This document shows, piece by piece, positions 48,618-57,013 of a stretch of 64,000 nucleotides of DNA. Position numbers and translations under genes: made by a program. The notes below the pieces were generated by a model. The model did no database searches. It saw nothing but the letters and a program-made list of their open reading frames with translations, and was not told the origin of the DNA. Each line of letters begins with the position of its first letter. Position 1 is the stretch's first letter. The stretch comes from Planctomicrobium piriforme (GTDB taxonomy: Bacteria > Planctomycetota > Planctomycetia > Planctomycetales > Planctomycetaceae), in NCBI RefSeq assembly GCF_900113665.1, contig NZ_FOQD01000010.1, positions 186,001 through 250,000 of the forward strand, in the 5' to 3' direction.

Positions 48618-49925
48618 GTGGGCTGCAGACAACTGGGAATCATTGTCGTCTTGATTGGCCTGACGGGGTGCGAACGAGCCCCGGCCAAGGTCGAGCCGGT
48701 GCAGTCGTCCGAAAAGCTCGGCCCGCAACCGGTGGTGCCGATCACTACGTCCGAGACCGACTGGCCTGTGTGGCGGGGCAGCGATCAAAAGGGAACTGCC
48801 GCCGATCAGCCGATCCCCGTGAAATGGTCGGAAACCGAAAACCTGATCTGGCAGGCGGAAGTCCCCGGTCGAGGGCACTCGTCTCCCATCCGCTGCGGCC
48901 CTGCCGTGTACCTGGCGACTGCCGACGAGGGACAGCAGACCCAGTCCGTTGTCGCCTACGATTTCGCCACAGGCAAGCAATTGTGGGAAACCGTGTTGCA
49001 TCGGGGGCACTTCACCGGCATTCATCCCAAAAACTCGCATGCCTCGGCCACCGTCTGCTGCGACGGCACCAATGTCTACGCCGCGTTCATCAATGGGGAC
49101 AAACTCTGGGCCACCGCGCTCGATCCGTCTGGCAAACAGTTGTGGCAGACCGAAGTCGGTCCTTTCAATTCGGAACACGGTTACGGGGCTTCGCCGACGC
49201 TGTATGGCTCGGTGCTGATCCTCAGCGGCGACAGCATCGGGACTGGCTACCTGGCCGCCGTCAATCGTGGCACAGGCGACGTCGTCTGGCGAACACCGCG
49301 TCAGGTCGAATCGACCAACGGCAGCTACGCCAGCCCGATTGTCACAGAACTGGCCGGACGGACGCAGGTGCTGCTCGCCGGATTCAATCACGTCACCGGT
49401 TATGACCCTGAAACCGGCAAGCAGCTGTGGCAGGTGAGCGGCCCTTCGCGCGTACTGGGGAATACCCTGGCCGCGAGCGATCCCTACGTCATCGCCAGCG
49501 GGGGCTATCCGGAACAGAATATTCTGGGGATCAAGATCGATAACCCCGATCAGGTGAGCGATGCGAACATCGTCTGGAAGAAATCCAAGAATGTTGCGTA
49601 TGTCCCTTCGCCGGTGGTCGTGGACGACCGCGTGCTGATCCTGGCCGATGACGGCCCGCTCGCCTGTTATGAAATCGCGTCCGGCGATTTGAAATGGCAG
49701 CGTCGGCTCCCCGGCAGTTTTACCGCATCGCTCACCCGCGTCGGCAAGCTGTTTCTGGTGCCCAACGAACAAGGGGAAATGATCGTCTTTGAAGTCGATC
49801 CTGAGTTTAAGATCCTCAGCAAAAACAAACTCTCGGACGCCGGCGGCATGGCGACCCCGGCCGTCTGCGAAGGACGAATTCTCATTCGGAGCGACCACCG
49901 GTTGTTCTGCATCGGCGAGAAATAG
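48618..49925 (+). CDS. PQQ-like beta-propeller lipoprotein
   Basis: I start at GTG 48618, preceded by a GA-rich site, because it puts a lipoprotein signal (QLGIIVVLIGLTGC) at the N-terminus; an ATG-like start at 48546 would overlap glnS. The 435-residue product has WRGSDQKGTAADQPIPVKW and repeats of the form TGKQLWETV, SGKQLWQTEVG and TGKQLWQVSG, the beta-propeller blades of quinoprotein dehydrogenases and BamB. No dehydrogenase catalytic residues stand out, so a binding or scaffold role is as likely as enzymatic activity. It is common in planctomycetes. Confidence 0.85.
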   Translation: MGCRQLGIIVVLIGLTGCERAPAKVEPVQSSEKLGPQPVVPITTSETDWPVWRGSDQKGTAADQPIPVKWSETENLIWQAEVPGRGHSSPIRCGPAVYLATADEGQQTQSVVAYDFATGKQLWETVLHRGHFTGIHPKNSHASATVCCDGTNVYAAFINGDKLWATALDPSGKQLWQTEVGPFNSEHGYGASPTLYGSVLILSGDSIGTGYLAAVNRGTGDVVWRTPRQVESTNGSYASPIVTELAGRTQVLLAGFNHVTGYDPETGKQLWQVSGPSRVLGNTLAASDPYVIASGGYPEQNILGIKIDNPDQVSDANIVWKKSKNVAYVPSPVVVDDRVLILADDGPLACYEIASGDLKWQRRLPGSFTASLTRVGKLFLVPNEQGEMIVFEVDPEFKILSKNKLSDAGGMATPAVCEGRILIRSDHRLFCIGEK

Positions 49926-50392
49926 CGTCCACTGCCGCAGCGCAGTTAGGGCCACGACTGCATTGAGAGGTGCACTGGCAGAGCCAGTGGCACACCCGTG
50001 TAAGAGAGCGTTCTCAGCTTTCAGACCGTTGGGAGAGCGCCCCGGCAAAAGTGCTGGCGGGTGATACGGCAGTCTGGCGGGCGGCCGGTCCGTGGCTTCG
50101 AGATCGCCATCGGGGCGTCCCCCACGCGGATCGCTGTTTTCTGGTCGCCGATCGAGCAAACGCCATTTCTGTTGCGCAAGTTCACTCCCAAACTCATGAA
50201 AAGGCGCGGGCGAGAGGTCCACTGTGCCACCGTCGGCACTCCGTTTGCGTTTGTCATTCTAACGTAAGGAAGAATTCAACCCAGGAAATTTCGGAGCGAC
50301 AACCGGCGGGCGGTCGTGAACGGGGTTTCGCATTCAACACTGCCAAACGTGTCGAACAACGCTGTTCGCGCCCGAGTTGGCCGGAGGATGTT
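49926..50392. other. 467-base gap with one REP-like hairpin
   Basis: The only clear element is the hairpin CACTGGC-AGA-GCCAGTG (49973-49989), a compact 7-base-pair palindrome of the dispersed-repeat type that could also help end transcription after the PQQ gene. I see no convincing gene in the rest. Confidence 0.5.
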
Positions 50393-50668
50393 ATGAACGA
50401 CAATTGGGGACTCTGCAGGGCCTGCCGCTGGTGGCAAATCGAACCAGATACCACAACTAATGAAAAGACTGTCGGAGTTTGTGCGGAAGAGCAGCTTGCC
50501 CACTTCCAGCTCAGCGTGATGGGTCATTGCGGCTGCAACCTGTTCGTGGAGGGCCGGCCTGCGCGGATCGAAGGTTCGAGCGAACAACCGCCCATCGTGC
50601 AGACGGTACCATTGCGGCAACAACGCACAAAAGTCATCGCGCCGCGCCGCACATCCGCTCATCAATGA
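50393..50668 (+). CDS. Small cysteine-rich protein
   Basis: The ATG at 50393 follows GGAGG six bases away, a strong ribosome binding site. The 91-residue product has Cys8-x2-Cys11 (LCRACRWW), Cys30, His45, Cys46 and Cys48 (GHCGC), a pattern that could bind zinc or an Fe-S cluster, then a basic tail. Its last bases overlap by seven with the stop of the convergent DUF1549 gene. I do not recognise the family. Confidence 0.65.
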   Translation: MNDNWGLCRACRWWQIEPDTTTNEKTVGVCAEEQLAHFQLSVMGHCGCNLFVEGRPARIEGSSEQPPIVQTVPLRQQRTKVIAPRRTSAHQ

Positions 50669-52278
50669 TTGAGCAGAAATTCGGCACTGTTAAGCAGCAC
50701 CCAGAACAGGTCGGCGAACGCGTCGGGTGAGCTGCTGCGTGCCTGAACCGCTTTTAATAAATGCTCTTTCTCAATGACAGTGGGGAGCCGACTGAGGGTC
50801 GACAAATACAACGCGTCGATCTTCTCCCCGTCATTGAGAAATGGAGCATCAATCACAGCCGACAGGGTTCGGCTCTCTTCAACTCCCGTTGCATTCTGGA
50901 CAAAGCGTCCGTTCATCAACGTGAGCGCCTGCAGAATCGTCGAACTCCGATCCAGCGATCCCTCTGCCGTGTTTTCAAATGTCGCGAGGAACTCTTGTCG
51001 CACCGCGTCGTTATTGAAGTTCAAGGGCTGTTCGGGGTCAAACGGCTGCTGATAGCCGACCGCCTGCGCGAGACTATCGAAGATCTGTTCCGGCGAAAGC
51101 CCGCGAACGGCCCCTTTCGCGAAGAGCCTGGCATCGCGCTGTGACGGATGCGTCTGTCGGCTGGAAAGCTGATACGCCTGTGTCCCGGCGATGGCACGGG
51201 CGAGGAACCGGAAATCGTAATTGCTCTTTTGAAATGCGAGGGCCAACTCCTCCAGCAATTCGGGATGGCTCGGTGGATTCGAACGACTGAAATCGTCCAT
51301 CGGTTCCACCAGCCCGAGTCCGAAGAAATTTGCCCACAGCCGATTGACTGCCGCCTTGGCGAAATAGGGATTGTTCGGCGAGAGGATCCATCTGGCAAGC
51401 TGGCTGCGAATGTCCTCTTCCGAATTCGAACCTGCCGGTTGGCCATCGAGAAACGTTGCCGAGACGGTGCGCTCTGTCTCCGGGATACGAATTGTTCCAG
51501 GCACGCCTTCTTTCTTCGGCAAGCTATCCGTGCCATCGGGAGCAGCAGGGACTTCCGCAAAGAACGCTGCGAGCTGCCAGAACTGATCCCGCTTCCAGAC
51601 GTCGAAGGGATGATCGTGGCACTCTGCACAGTCGATTCGCACGCCGAGAAACAGCCGTGCACTGGCAGCGGCCAGCGCCTCGGGCTTGCCTTCCTTGGCG
51701 ACATAAAACGCCGCAGGAGTCGGTCGATCCGGCTGGGCGAACGGACTGACGTCTCCCTGATCGAGCGGCAACGTCAGCACTTCGTCGACGATCTCGGCGT
51801 AGTTGCGATTCTCTGCAATCCGCGAACGCAGCCAGGCTTCAAAGCCGGGCAAGGCTGCCCGCGCGGCCATCTCATTCTGGGCTTCCGGAATCATGGCTGC
51901 CCGCCACAGGTGCGTGGCATGAATGACATAGCCTGGGCTGGCGAGCAGTTTTTCGACCAACCTCTCGCGCTTGTCGGGCGCGGGGTCGCTCAAAAAGTCG
52001 CGTACAGTGGATGCCGCAGGAATTTTGCCGCACAGATCCAAAGATGCTCTGCGCAGGAACTCAGCGTCATCGGCCAGCGGCGCAGGCGTGACATCGTGCG
52101 TCGCCCATTCAGCGGCAATCAGTTCGTCAATCCGCCGCGACAGCTTTTGCTCCGGCGAGAGTTCGTCTGCAGCGAAAACGCTGACCGCCACGCAGAAAAT
52201 AGCAACGACCAGCCCCGCCGCTTGCCACGGCAGAATCAACATCGACAAAATCTGGCGGAGCACCCTCTTCATACTCAT
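50662..52278 (-). CDS. DUF1549/DUF1553 planctomycete surface protein
   Basis: The 538-residue protein has a signal-anchor (LPWQAAGLVVAIFCVAVSVFA). The DUF1549 domain follows (DDAEFLRRASLDLCGKIP and the heme-type motif DCAECHDHPFD), then DUF1553 (NPYFAKAAVNRLWANFFGLGLV and SRSNPPSHPELLEELAL, ending LFWVLLNSAEFLLNH). Such proteins are abundant in planctomycetes, often beside DUF1501 sulfatase-like proteins; that partner is not adjacent here. The CxxCH suggests c-type heme attachment. The function is unknown. Confidence 0.88.
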   Translation of the reverse strand: MSMKRVLRQILSMLILPWQAAGLVVAIFCVAVSVFAADELSPEQKLSRRIDELIAAEWATHDVTPAPLADDAEFLRRASLDLCGKIPAASTVRDFLSDPAPDKRERLVEKLLASPGYVIHATHLWRAAMIPEAQNEMAARAALPGFEAWLRSRIAENRNYAEIVDEVLTLPLDQGDVSPFAQPDRPTPAAFYVAKEGKPEALAAASARLFLGVRIDCAECHDHPFDVWKRDQFWQLAAFFAEVPAAPDGTDSLPKKEGVPGTIRIPETERTVSATFLDGQPAGSNSEEDIRSQLARWILSPNNPYFAKAAVNRLWANFFGLGLVEPMDDFSRSNPPSHPELLEELALAFQKSNYDFRFLARAIAGTQAYQLSSRQTHPSQRDARLFAKGAVRGLSPEQIFDSLAQAVGYQQPFDPEQPLNFNNDAVRQEFLATFENTAEGSLDRSSTILQALTLMNGRFVQNATGVEESRTLSAVIDAPFLNDGEKIDALYLSTLSRLPTVIEKEHLLKAVQARSSSPDAFADLFWVLLNSAEFLLNH

Positions 52279-52337
52279 CAGAATACGTCGGCAAGAGTCG
52301 TGATCGCGAGCGCGAATCTTCGAAGTTGCACGATTTG

Positions 52338-54464
52338 TCAGCCTCGCTTCGGTCGTGGAACGCGGCCTCGCGATTTCCCGCCGTCGCCGCGACCTTTCCC
52401 TTTTCTTCCTCGTCCGCGTCCCCGTTCACCTCGAGCAGACATCGCGAAGCCGGGTTTGTTTTCGTCTCCCACCGGGATCTGCTCAGCGCCGTTCGACATT
52501 TGGCGATGAAGATCGTTGATGCGGTCGCGTAGGCTCGCGGCCCGTTCGAATTCCAGGTTCTCGGCGGCCGACAGCATTTCTTTCTCCAGTGCGGCGAGAT
52601 ACTCCTGCGTCACATATTGGGTTTCGCTGCCGATGCCGGTCGCTTCCCGTTCGATCTTTCTGGCCGAGATTTCGTCTTCGATGCCGCGGCGAATTGCTTT
52701 CTTGATCGTCTCGGGCGTGATCCCGTGCTCGGTGTTGTACTTGATTTGAATCTCCCGGCGGCGATTTGTTTCGTCGATCGCCTTCTGCATGCTGAGCGTG
52801 ACCGAATCCGCGTAAAGGTACACCTCGGCATTCACGTTTCTGGCGGAACGGCCGATCGTCTGAATCAGGCTCGTTTCGCTGCGCAGGAAGCCTTCCTTGT
52901 CGGCATCGAGAATACAGACCAGCGACACCTCGGGCAGGTCGAGACCTTCCCGCAACAGGTTCACGCCGACGACTGCGTCGAACTTCCCTTCGCGGAGTTC
53001 GCGGAGGACTTCTACCCGTTCGATGGCATCGAGTTCGCTGTGCAGCCACTCGCAGCGGACCCCTTCTTCTTTCAGATAGCCGACCAGATCTTCCGACAGC
53101 CGCTTTGTCAGTGCCGTGACGAGCGTTCGTTCCCCACGCTCGGCCCGGGCGCGAATCTGCTCGATCAAGTGCGGCACCTGACCACGAGCCGGACGGATGT
53201 GAACCACCGGGTCGACCAGTCCGGTCGGACGAATGATCTGCTCGACAATCTCTCCTTCGGCCTGTTCGAGTTCCCAGTCGGCGGGAGTCGCGGAGACGTA
53301 AATCGCCTGATCGCGGCGTTTGTCCCATTCGTCGAATTTGAGCGGCCTGTTGTCGAGCGCCATCGGCAGACGAAACCCGTGATCGACCAGTGTCCGTTTA
53401 CGGGCCTGGTCTCCGTTGTACATGGCCCGCACCTGCGGCACCGTCTGGTGCGATTCATCGACGACGAGCAGAAAATCGTCCGGAAAGAAGTCATACAGCG
53501 TCGCAGGCGGCTCGCCCGGCTTCCGCTTCGCCAGTGCCCGGGAATAGTTCTCGATGCCGGGGCAGAAGCCGGCTTCCTTGAGGAGTTCCATATCGTGCCG
53601 CGTGCGTGCCGCCAGTCGCTGGGCCTCGAGCAGTTTGCCTTCCTTCTGAAACAGCGCGAGTTGCTGGTTCAGTTCTTCCTGAATCTCTCCCATCGCTTCA
53701 TCGATGCGGCTTTGCGGCAGCACGAAGTGCTTGGCGGGATAGATGTAGATGTCTTGCAGATGTTTGCTGCCGGACCCAGTGAGCGGATCGATGATCGACA
53801 GCTTCTCGACTTCGTCGCCCCAGAGTTCGATGCGGTAGGCGAACTCTTCGTACGCCGGCCAGACTTCGATAACGTCGCCCCGCACGCGGAATTTGCTGCG
53901 TTGAAAATCGAAATCGTTGCGGTCGTACTGAATGTCGACCAGTTTCATCAACAGGTCGTCGCGATCGACGATCTGCCCGACTCGCAGGGGGACCATCATC
54001 GCTAAGTAATCTTTCGGCGAACCGAGGCCGTAAATGCACGACACGCTGGCGACGACGATCACATCCGGTCGCGAGACGAGCGCACTGGTCGCCAGCAGCC
54101 GTAGTCGGTCGATTTCCTCGTTGATGCTGGCATCTTTTTCGATGTAGATGTCACGCTGCGGGATGTACGCTTCCGGCTGGTAGTAGTCGTAGTAGCTGAC
54201 GAAGTAGGTGACCGCGTTGTTCGGGAAGAACTCCTTGAATTCGCCGTACAACTGTGCCGCGAGCGTCTTGTTGTGGGCGAGAACGAGAGTCGGCCGCTGC
54301 ACCTGTTGAATGACGTTGGCGATAGTGAACGTCTTGCCGGTTCCGGTCGCTCCCAGCAGCACCTGCGAGCGCTTTTTCTCGTTCAGCCCGCGAACAAGCG
54401 ATTCAATCGCCTTCGGTTGATCCCCGGCCGGGGCGAATTCGGAAACCAGTTCAAAGCCAGGCAT
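52338..54464 (-). CDS. uvrB: UvrABC nucleotide excision repair subunit B
   Basis: The 708-residue protein is the damage-verifying helicase-like subunit of excision repair. ATG 54464 gives the canonical MPGFELVSEFAPAGDQPKAI. Walker A is GATGTGKT (residues 38-45), the beta-hairpin region has YYDYYQPEAYIP, and motif DESHQTVPQV is present. Helicase motifs V and VI lie in GVNLLREGLDLPEVSLV and QTIGRSARN. The UVR domain is near the C-terminus. An Arg/Gly/Lys-rich tail of about 35 residues (RGERGRGRGRKGKG) is unusual and could bind nucleic acid. Confidence 0.97.
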   Translation of the reverse strand: MPGFELVSEFAPAGDQPKAIESLVRGLNEKKRSQVLLGATGTGKTFTIANVIQQVQRPTLVLAHNKTLAAQLYGEFKEFFPNNAVTYFVSYYDYYQPEAYIPQRDIYIEKDASINEEIDRLRLLATSALVSRPDVIVVASVSCIYGLGSPKDYLAMMVPLRVGQIVDRDDLLMKLVDIQYDRNDFDFQRSKFRVRGDVIEVWPAYEEFAYRIELWGDEVEKLSIIDPLTGSGSKHLQDIYIYPAKHFVLPQSRIDEAMGEIQEELNQQLALFQKEGKLLEAQRLAARTRHDMELLKEAGFCPGIENYSRALAKRKPGEPPATLYDFFPDDFLLVVDESHQTVPQVRAMYNGDQARKRTLVDHGFRLPMALDNRPLKFDEWDKRRDQAIYVSATPADWELEQAEGEIVEQIIRPTGLVDPVVHIRPARGQVPHLIEQIRARAERGERTLVTALTKRLSEDLVGYLKEEGVRCEWLHSELDAIERVEVLRELREGKFDAVVGVNLLREGLDLPEVSLVCILDADKEGFLRSETSLIQTIGRSARNVNAEVYLYADSVTLSMQKAIDETNRRREIQIKYNTEHGITPETIKKAIRRGIEDEISARKIEREATGIGSETQYVTQEYLAALEKEMLSAAENLEFERAASLRDRINDLHRQMSNGAEQIPVGDENKPGFAMSARGERGRGRGRKGKGRGDGGKSRGRVPRPKRG

Positions 54465-54704
54465 GCAGTACTCCGTCGTGCGCCAGATCATTGGGACCAT
54501 TTGCCGTCGCTGAGTTCGAGCAACAGCAGCAGGTGAACCCCCGAACAGTGATTCTAGCAGCTTCAGCCAGCCGGGCTATTGGGCAGAACGAACAAATGCG
54601 GACTCGCGGGCCAGAGGCTTCGCCGGGTAAATTGCGAATCGAGCTCGTCACTTCAAAATCAGGAGAGATGAACTCCCGTTTGGCATGACTCGGGGCGGGG
54701 TAAC

Positions 54705-54941
54705 ATGCATTTCCAAATTATCAGCGACATCACTCAAATCGAGACGATTGCAGTGAACCGTGGGATTCGGGAACTCCGCCGTCTTCGCAAAATCTATGGA
54801 AAAGGGCGCTGGCGGAAACTCAAGGGAAGTGCGAAAATCGAATTGGAAAACGGAGAGATGAGGACGGCCGAAATTCACTGGTATGAAGCGACCGGAATTG
54901 GTCGGAAAGAATTCAAGATCAAACGGTTTCTCGACACCTGA
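54705..54941 (+). CDS. Small conserved basic protein, unknown function
   Basis: This 78-residue protein has the core RELRRLRKIYGKGRWRKLKG, then IELENGEMRTAEIHWYEATG and ends GRKEFKIKRFL. I recall similar small proteins in other bacteria but know of no function. GGGG precedes the ATG. It is the first of three small plus-strand genes with gaps of 17 and 21 bases, probably an operon. The strong positive charge would suit RNA or DNA binding. Confidence 0.65.
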   Translation: MHFQIISDITQIETIAVNRGIRELRRLRKIYGKGRWRKLKGSAKIELENGEMRTAEIHWYEATGIGRKEFKIKRFLDT

Positions 54942-54958
54942 TTCAGCGCATCAGCGAG

Positions 54959-55210
54959 ATGCCAATAACACCGATTCACATGATCGATACGACCACCACA
55001 CAATTCGCCGTCTGCGTGAACAACAGCAGCTTCCCTGCATCGCTGGAAACTCGCAAGATTTACCAATTACTCACGGATGTCGATGCGGAGCAGCAGCATC
55101 TGTTGCGGGTGATCGACGAATCGGGAGAAGACTACCTCTACCCTGCTGAGTGCTTCGTCCTGATTGACCTTCCTCATAAGTTGAAGTCTGCATTGCTGAA
55201 AGCGGCGTAA
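54959..55210 (+). CDS. Small conserved protein, unknown function
   Basis: The 83-residue frame contains FAVCVNNSSFPASLETRKIY and LLRVIDESGEDYLYPAECFV. This pattern looks familiar from short conserved proteins of unknown role in other bacteria. It is the middle gene of the trio. No catalytic residues stand out; pairing with the basic protein upstream may indicate a functional unit. Confidence 0.65.
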   Translation: MPITPIHMIDTTTTQFAVCVNNSSFPASLETRKIYQLLTDVDAEQQHLLRVIDESGEDYLYPAECFVLIDLPHKLKSALLKAA

Positions 55211-55231
55211 CCGCGATCGAGGACGTGCAGG

Positions 55232-55462
55232 ATGAGTGAGAGTGCCCGGTACATCAAGATCGTGGAATGGTCTGAAGAAGATCAGTGTTTCGTCGGGCAG
55301 TGTCCGGGTTTGATCGGCCCCTGCTGCCACGGAGATGACGAGACTTTAGTCTATGCCGAGCTGTGTCAGATTGTGGAAGAATGGATTGAGACGCTGAAGC
55401 AGGAGGGGCGACCGCTGCCGCCTCCCACTGCCGGCCAGAATGTTGTGCAGAAAATGTCCTGA
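55232..55462 (+). CDS. HicB-like antitoxin-family protein
   Basis: The 76-residue protein reads YIKIVEWSEEDQCFVGQCPGL with HGDDE and then a helix EWIETLKQEGRPLPPP, the layout of the HicB RNase-H-like fold: strand, PGL turn, H-G-D/E, helix, G-x-P-x-P end. HicB proteins bind and silence the HicA mRNA interferase. No hicA gene is visible on either side, so this is a solitary member or has another partner. AGGA-type sequence precedes the ATG. Confidence 0.65.
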   Translation: MSESARYIKIVEWSEEDQCFVGQCPGLIGPCCHGDDETLVYAELCQIVEEWIETLKQEGRPLPPPTAGQNVVQKMS

Positions 55463-55468
55463 CCTGTT

Positions 55469-56737
55469 CTACGCAAATCTTCCAATCAGCTTCTGCAAGT
55501 CCCCTGTCGCGACCAGGTTTTTGACGCGTCGTCGGGCACCCCACATCCCCAGAATCGGTGAATAGCCGTGCTGGTGGTCGACCAGCGTCAGGGCTTCTCG
55601 AAGGTCGGCATGAGTCCACGTTGTGCGCGAGTCGGAAGCCGCCAGCCACCTGGCCAGCCACAGCACGACCGGGAAGACGAGTGCCAGGCTCTGAAAGCCT
55701 TCGATGACTGGAATATGGTAATACCCGGCGCCGCAGAAGTGCAGCCCCTGAATTTTGACCCGGTAGTAACGCCGCAGCATCTCGGTCGATTCCGGCGGCA
55801 GTGGACCGAAATCGGCATCCAGCGCCGTGAACGGCAACGGTTTGAGTCCCGGTTGCAACGGCGGCAGCGTCTCTTTGCCGCTCGCGAGCTGCATGGCATA
55901 ACGCATCTGACGCCAACGGCCCCGCCAACTGAGGTCGATCGTGCCTTCCGTGTCTTTTCTGGCATACTGCCCGGCCAGTAAGCGGAATTGCGACAGGCTG
56001 ATCGAGCTTGGGGGCAATCGCTCGGCGGGGATTTCCGGCACTTCCGCGACACTCGCCTCGCGTAGCAAACCCAATAGCTCGTCGAGCCGCTCTCCGGTGA
56101 TGATGTCGAACTTCGCCTGCCCGACAAGGTCGAGCCAGAACAGAATCCGCAACAACTGCAGGGCCACCGGCGTTGTCGAGTCGCAGAACGATTCGTCGAG
56201 TGCGGCAGTGACCCGTTGAGTGTCAGGCCAGTTGAGTCGAATCCGGTTCGTGAGTTTGGGAGGCTCCGCACCGCGGTAGTTGGCAGGCAGCACCTGTGCC
56301 GCCAATTCTTTGAGGTCTTTCTTCTGCTGAGCGACCGGCCGGCCGAGGTTGTCCGCCACCGATGGGCAACTGAAGCGCAGGCTGACCGTCAGCTCTTTAC
56401 CGCTCGGATGAAACGCATACGGGTAGATCCGGCAGGCCAGCGGCTTGGCAGGCTCCCCGTATTTGGCGTGGATGCGGCACAGCCCCTGTTCATTGAGAAA
56501 TACACACGCGCCATCCGGCTGGTGCGCCAGTTGCAAATGGGGCTTTCCCAGCCAGGACCTTTCTTCGCGAATCAACTCCTGGCCTGCCGGAATACCGGAC
56601 TCCGGAGTCCAGTTCTGCGCGAGGATGCGGTCCCGTTCCTCCTCGGTAATGGAGATGGCATGCTGCCGGCAGCATCCGCCGCAGTTGTGGCAGCTCCAGT
56701 TTTGCAGCAGGGGAAGTTGCAGTGAGACGGCAGGCAT
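55469..56737 (-). CDS. YkgJ-family cysteine-cluster protein
   Basis: From ATG 56737 the 422-residue protein has WSCHNCGGCCRQHAISIT near residue 15 and GLCRIHAKYGEPAKPLACRIYPY near residue 90. These two Cys clusters define the YkgJ/FliB-type domain (PF03692), thought to bind zinc or an iron-sulfur cluster. The remaining 300 residues are helical and unrecognised. FliB proteins methylate flagellin lysines, but the domain alone does not prove that. An upstream ATG at 56905 is in frame; the conserved part begins just after 56737. Confidence 0.75.
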   Translation of the reverse strand: MPAVSLQLPLLQNWSCHNCGGCCRQHAISITEEERDRILAQNWTPESGIPAGQELIREERSWLGKPHLQLAHQPDGACVFLNEQGLCRIHAKYGEPAKPLACRIYPYAFHPSGKELTVSLRFSCPSVADNLGRPVAQQKKDLKELAAQVLPANYRGAEPPKLTNRIRLNWPDTQRVTAALDESFCDSTTPVALQLLRILFWLDLVGQAKFDIITGERLDELLGLLREASVAEVPEIPAERLPPSSISLSQFRLLAGQYARKDTEGTIDLSWRGRWRQMRYAMQLASGKETLPPLQPGLKPLPFTALDADFGPLPPESTEMLRRYYRVKIQGLHFCGAGYYHIPVIEGFQSLALVFPVVLWLARWLAASDSRTTWTHADLREALTLVDHQHGYSPILGMWGARRRVKNLVATGDLQKLIGRFA

Positions 56738-56995
56738 TCCGAAATCATGGTTGGCGGAAGGAGTTTCGTCTATTGTTCGCGTTCGAAGATTTTCCACGAA
56801 CCCGATTTCTTCCCGGAATGTCCCGTTACCTGGAAGAACGATCCGCTTAAAATAGCGGCAGCCGCGTGGAGTTGCGGCAGAAATGGTCCGTTGGAGCATT
56901 TTCACTTTTCGTAGACATCGTTCCGCAGGCGATCAGAGCGGTTTTCATCAAGTCGGAATCGTTCATTCGCCTGCACACGGTCGAGCAAACTGCTC

Positions 56996-57013
56996 GAGGA
57001 GGATTTTGGATTG
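56996..57013 (+). promoter_or_regulatory. Strong ribosome binding site that supports a TTG start for hflX
   Basis: GAGGAGG (56996-57002) lies 8 bases before TTG 57011. It is the best Shine-Dalgarno match I noticed in the window and fixes this rare start codon; the next in-frame ATG is well inside the conserved region. Confidence 0.7.

Noticed and set aside
54668..54688. Six-codon frame MNSRLA after AGGAG, as a leader peptide
   Set aside because: The ribosome binding site is good, but there is no hairpin pair or codon run to suggest attenuation; the frame is too short to support.
55232..55462. Complete HicAB toxin-antitoxin pair
   Set aside because: No HicA-like double-stranded-RNA-binding fold with its catalytic His is encoded next to the HicB-like gene on either strand.
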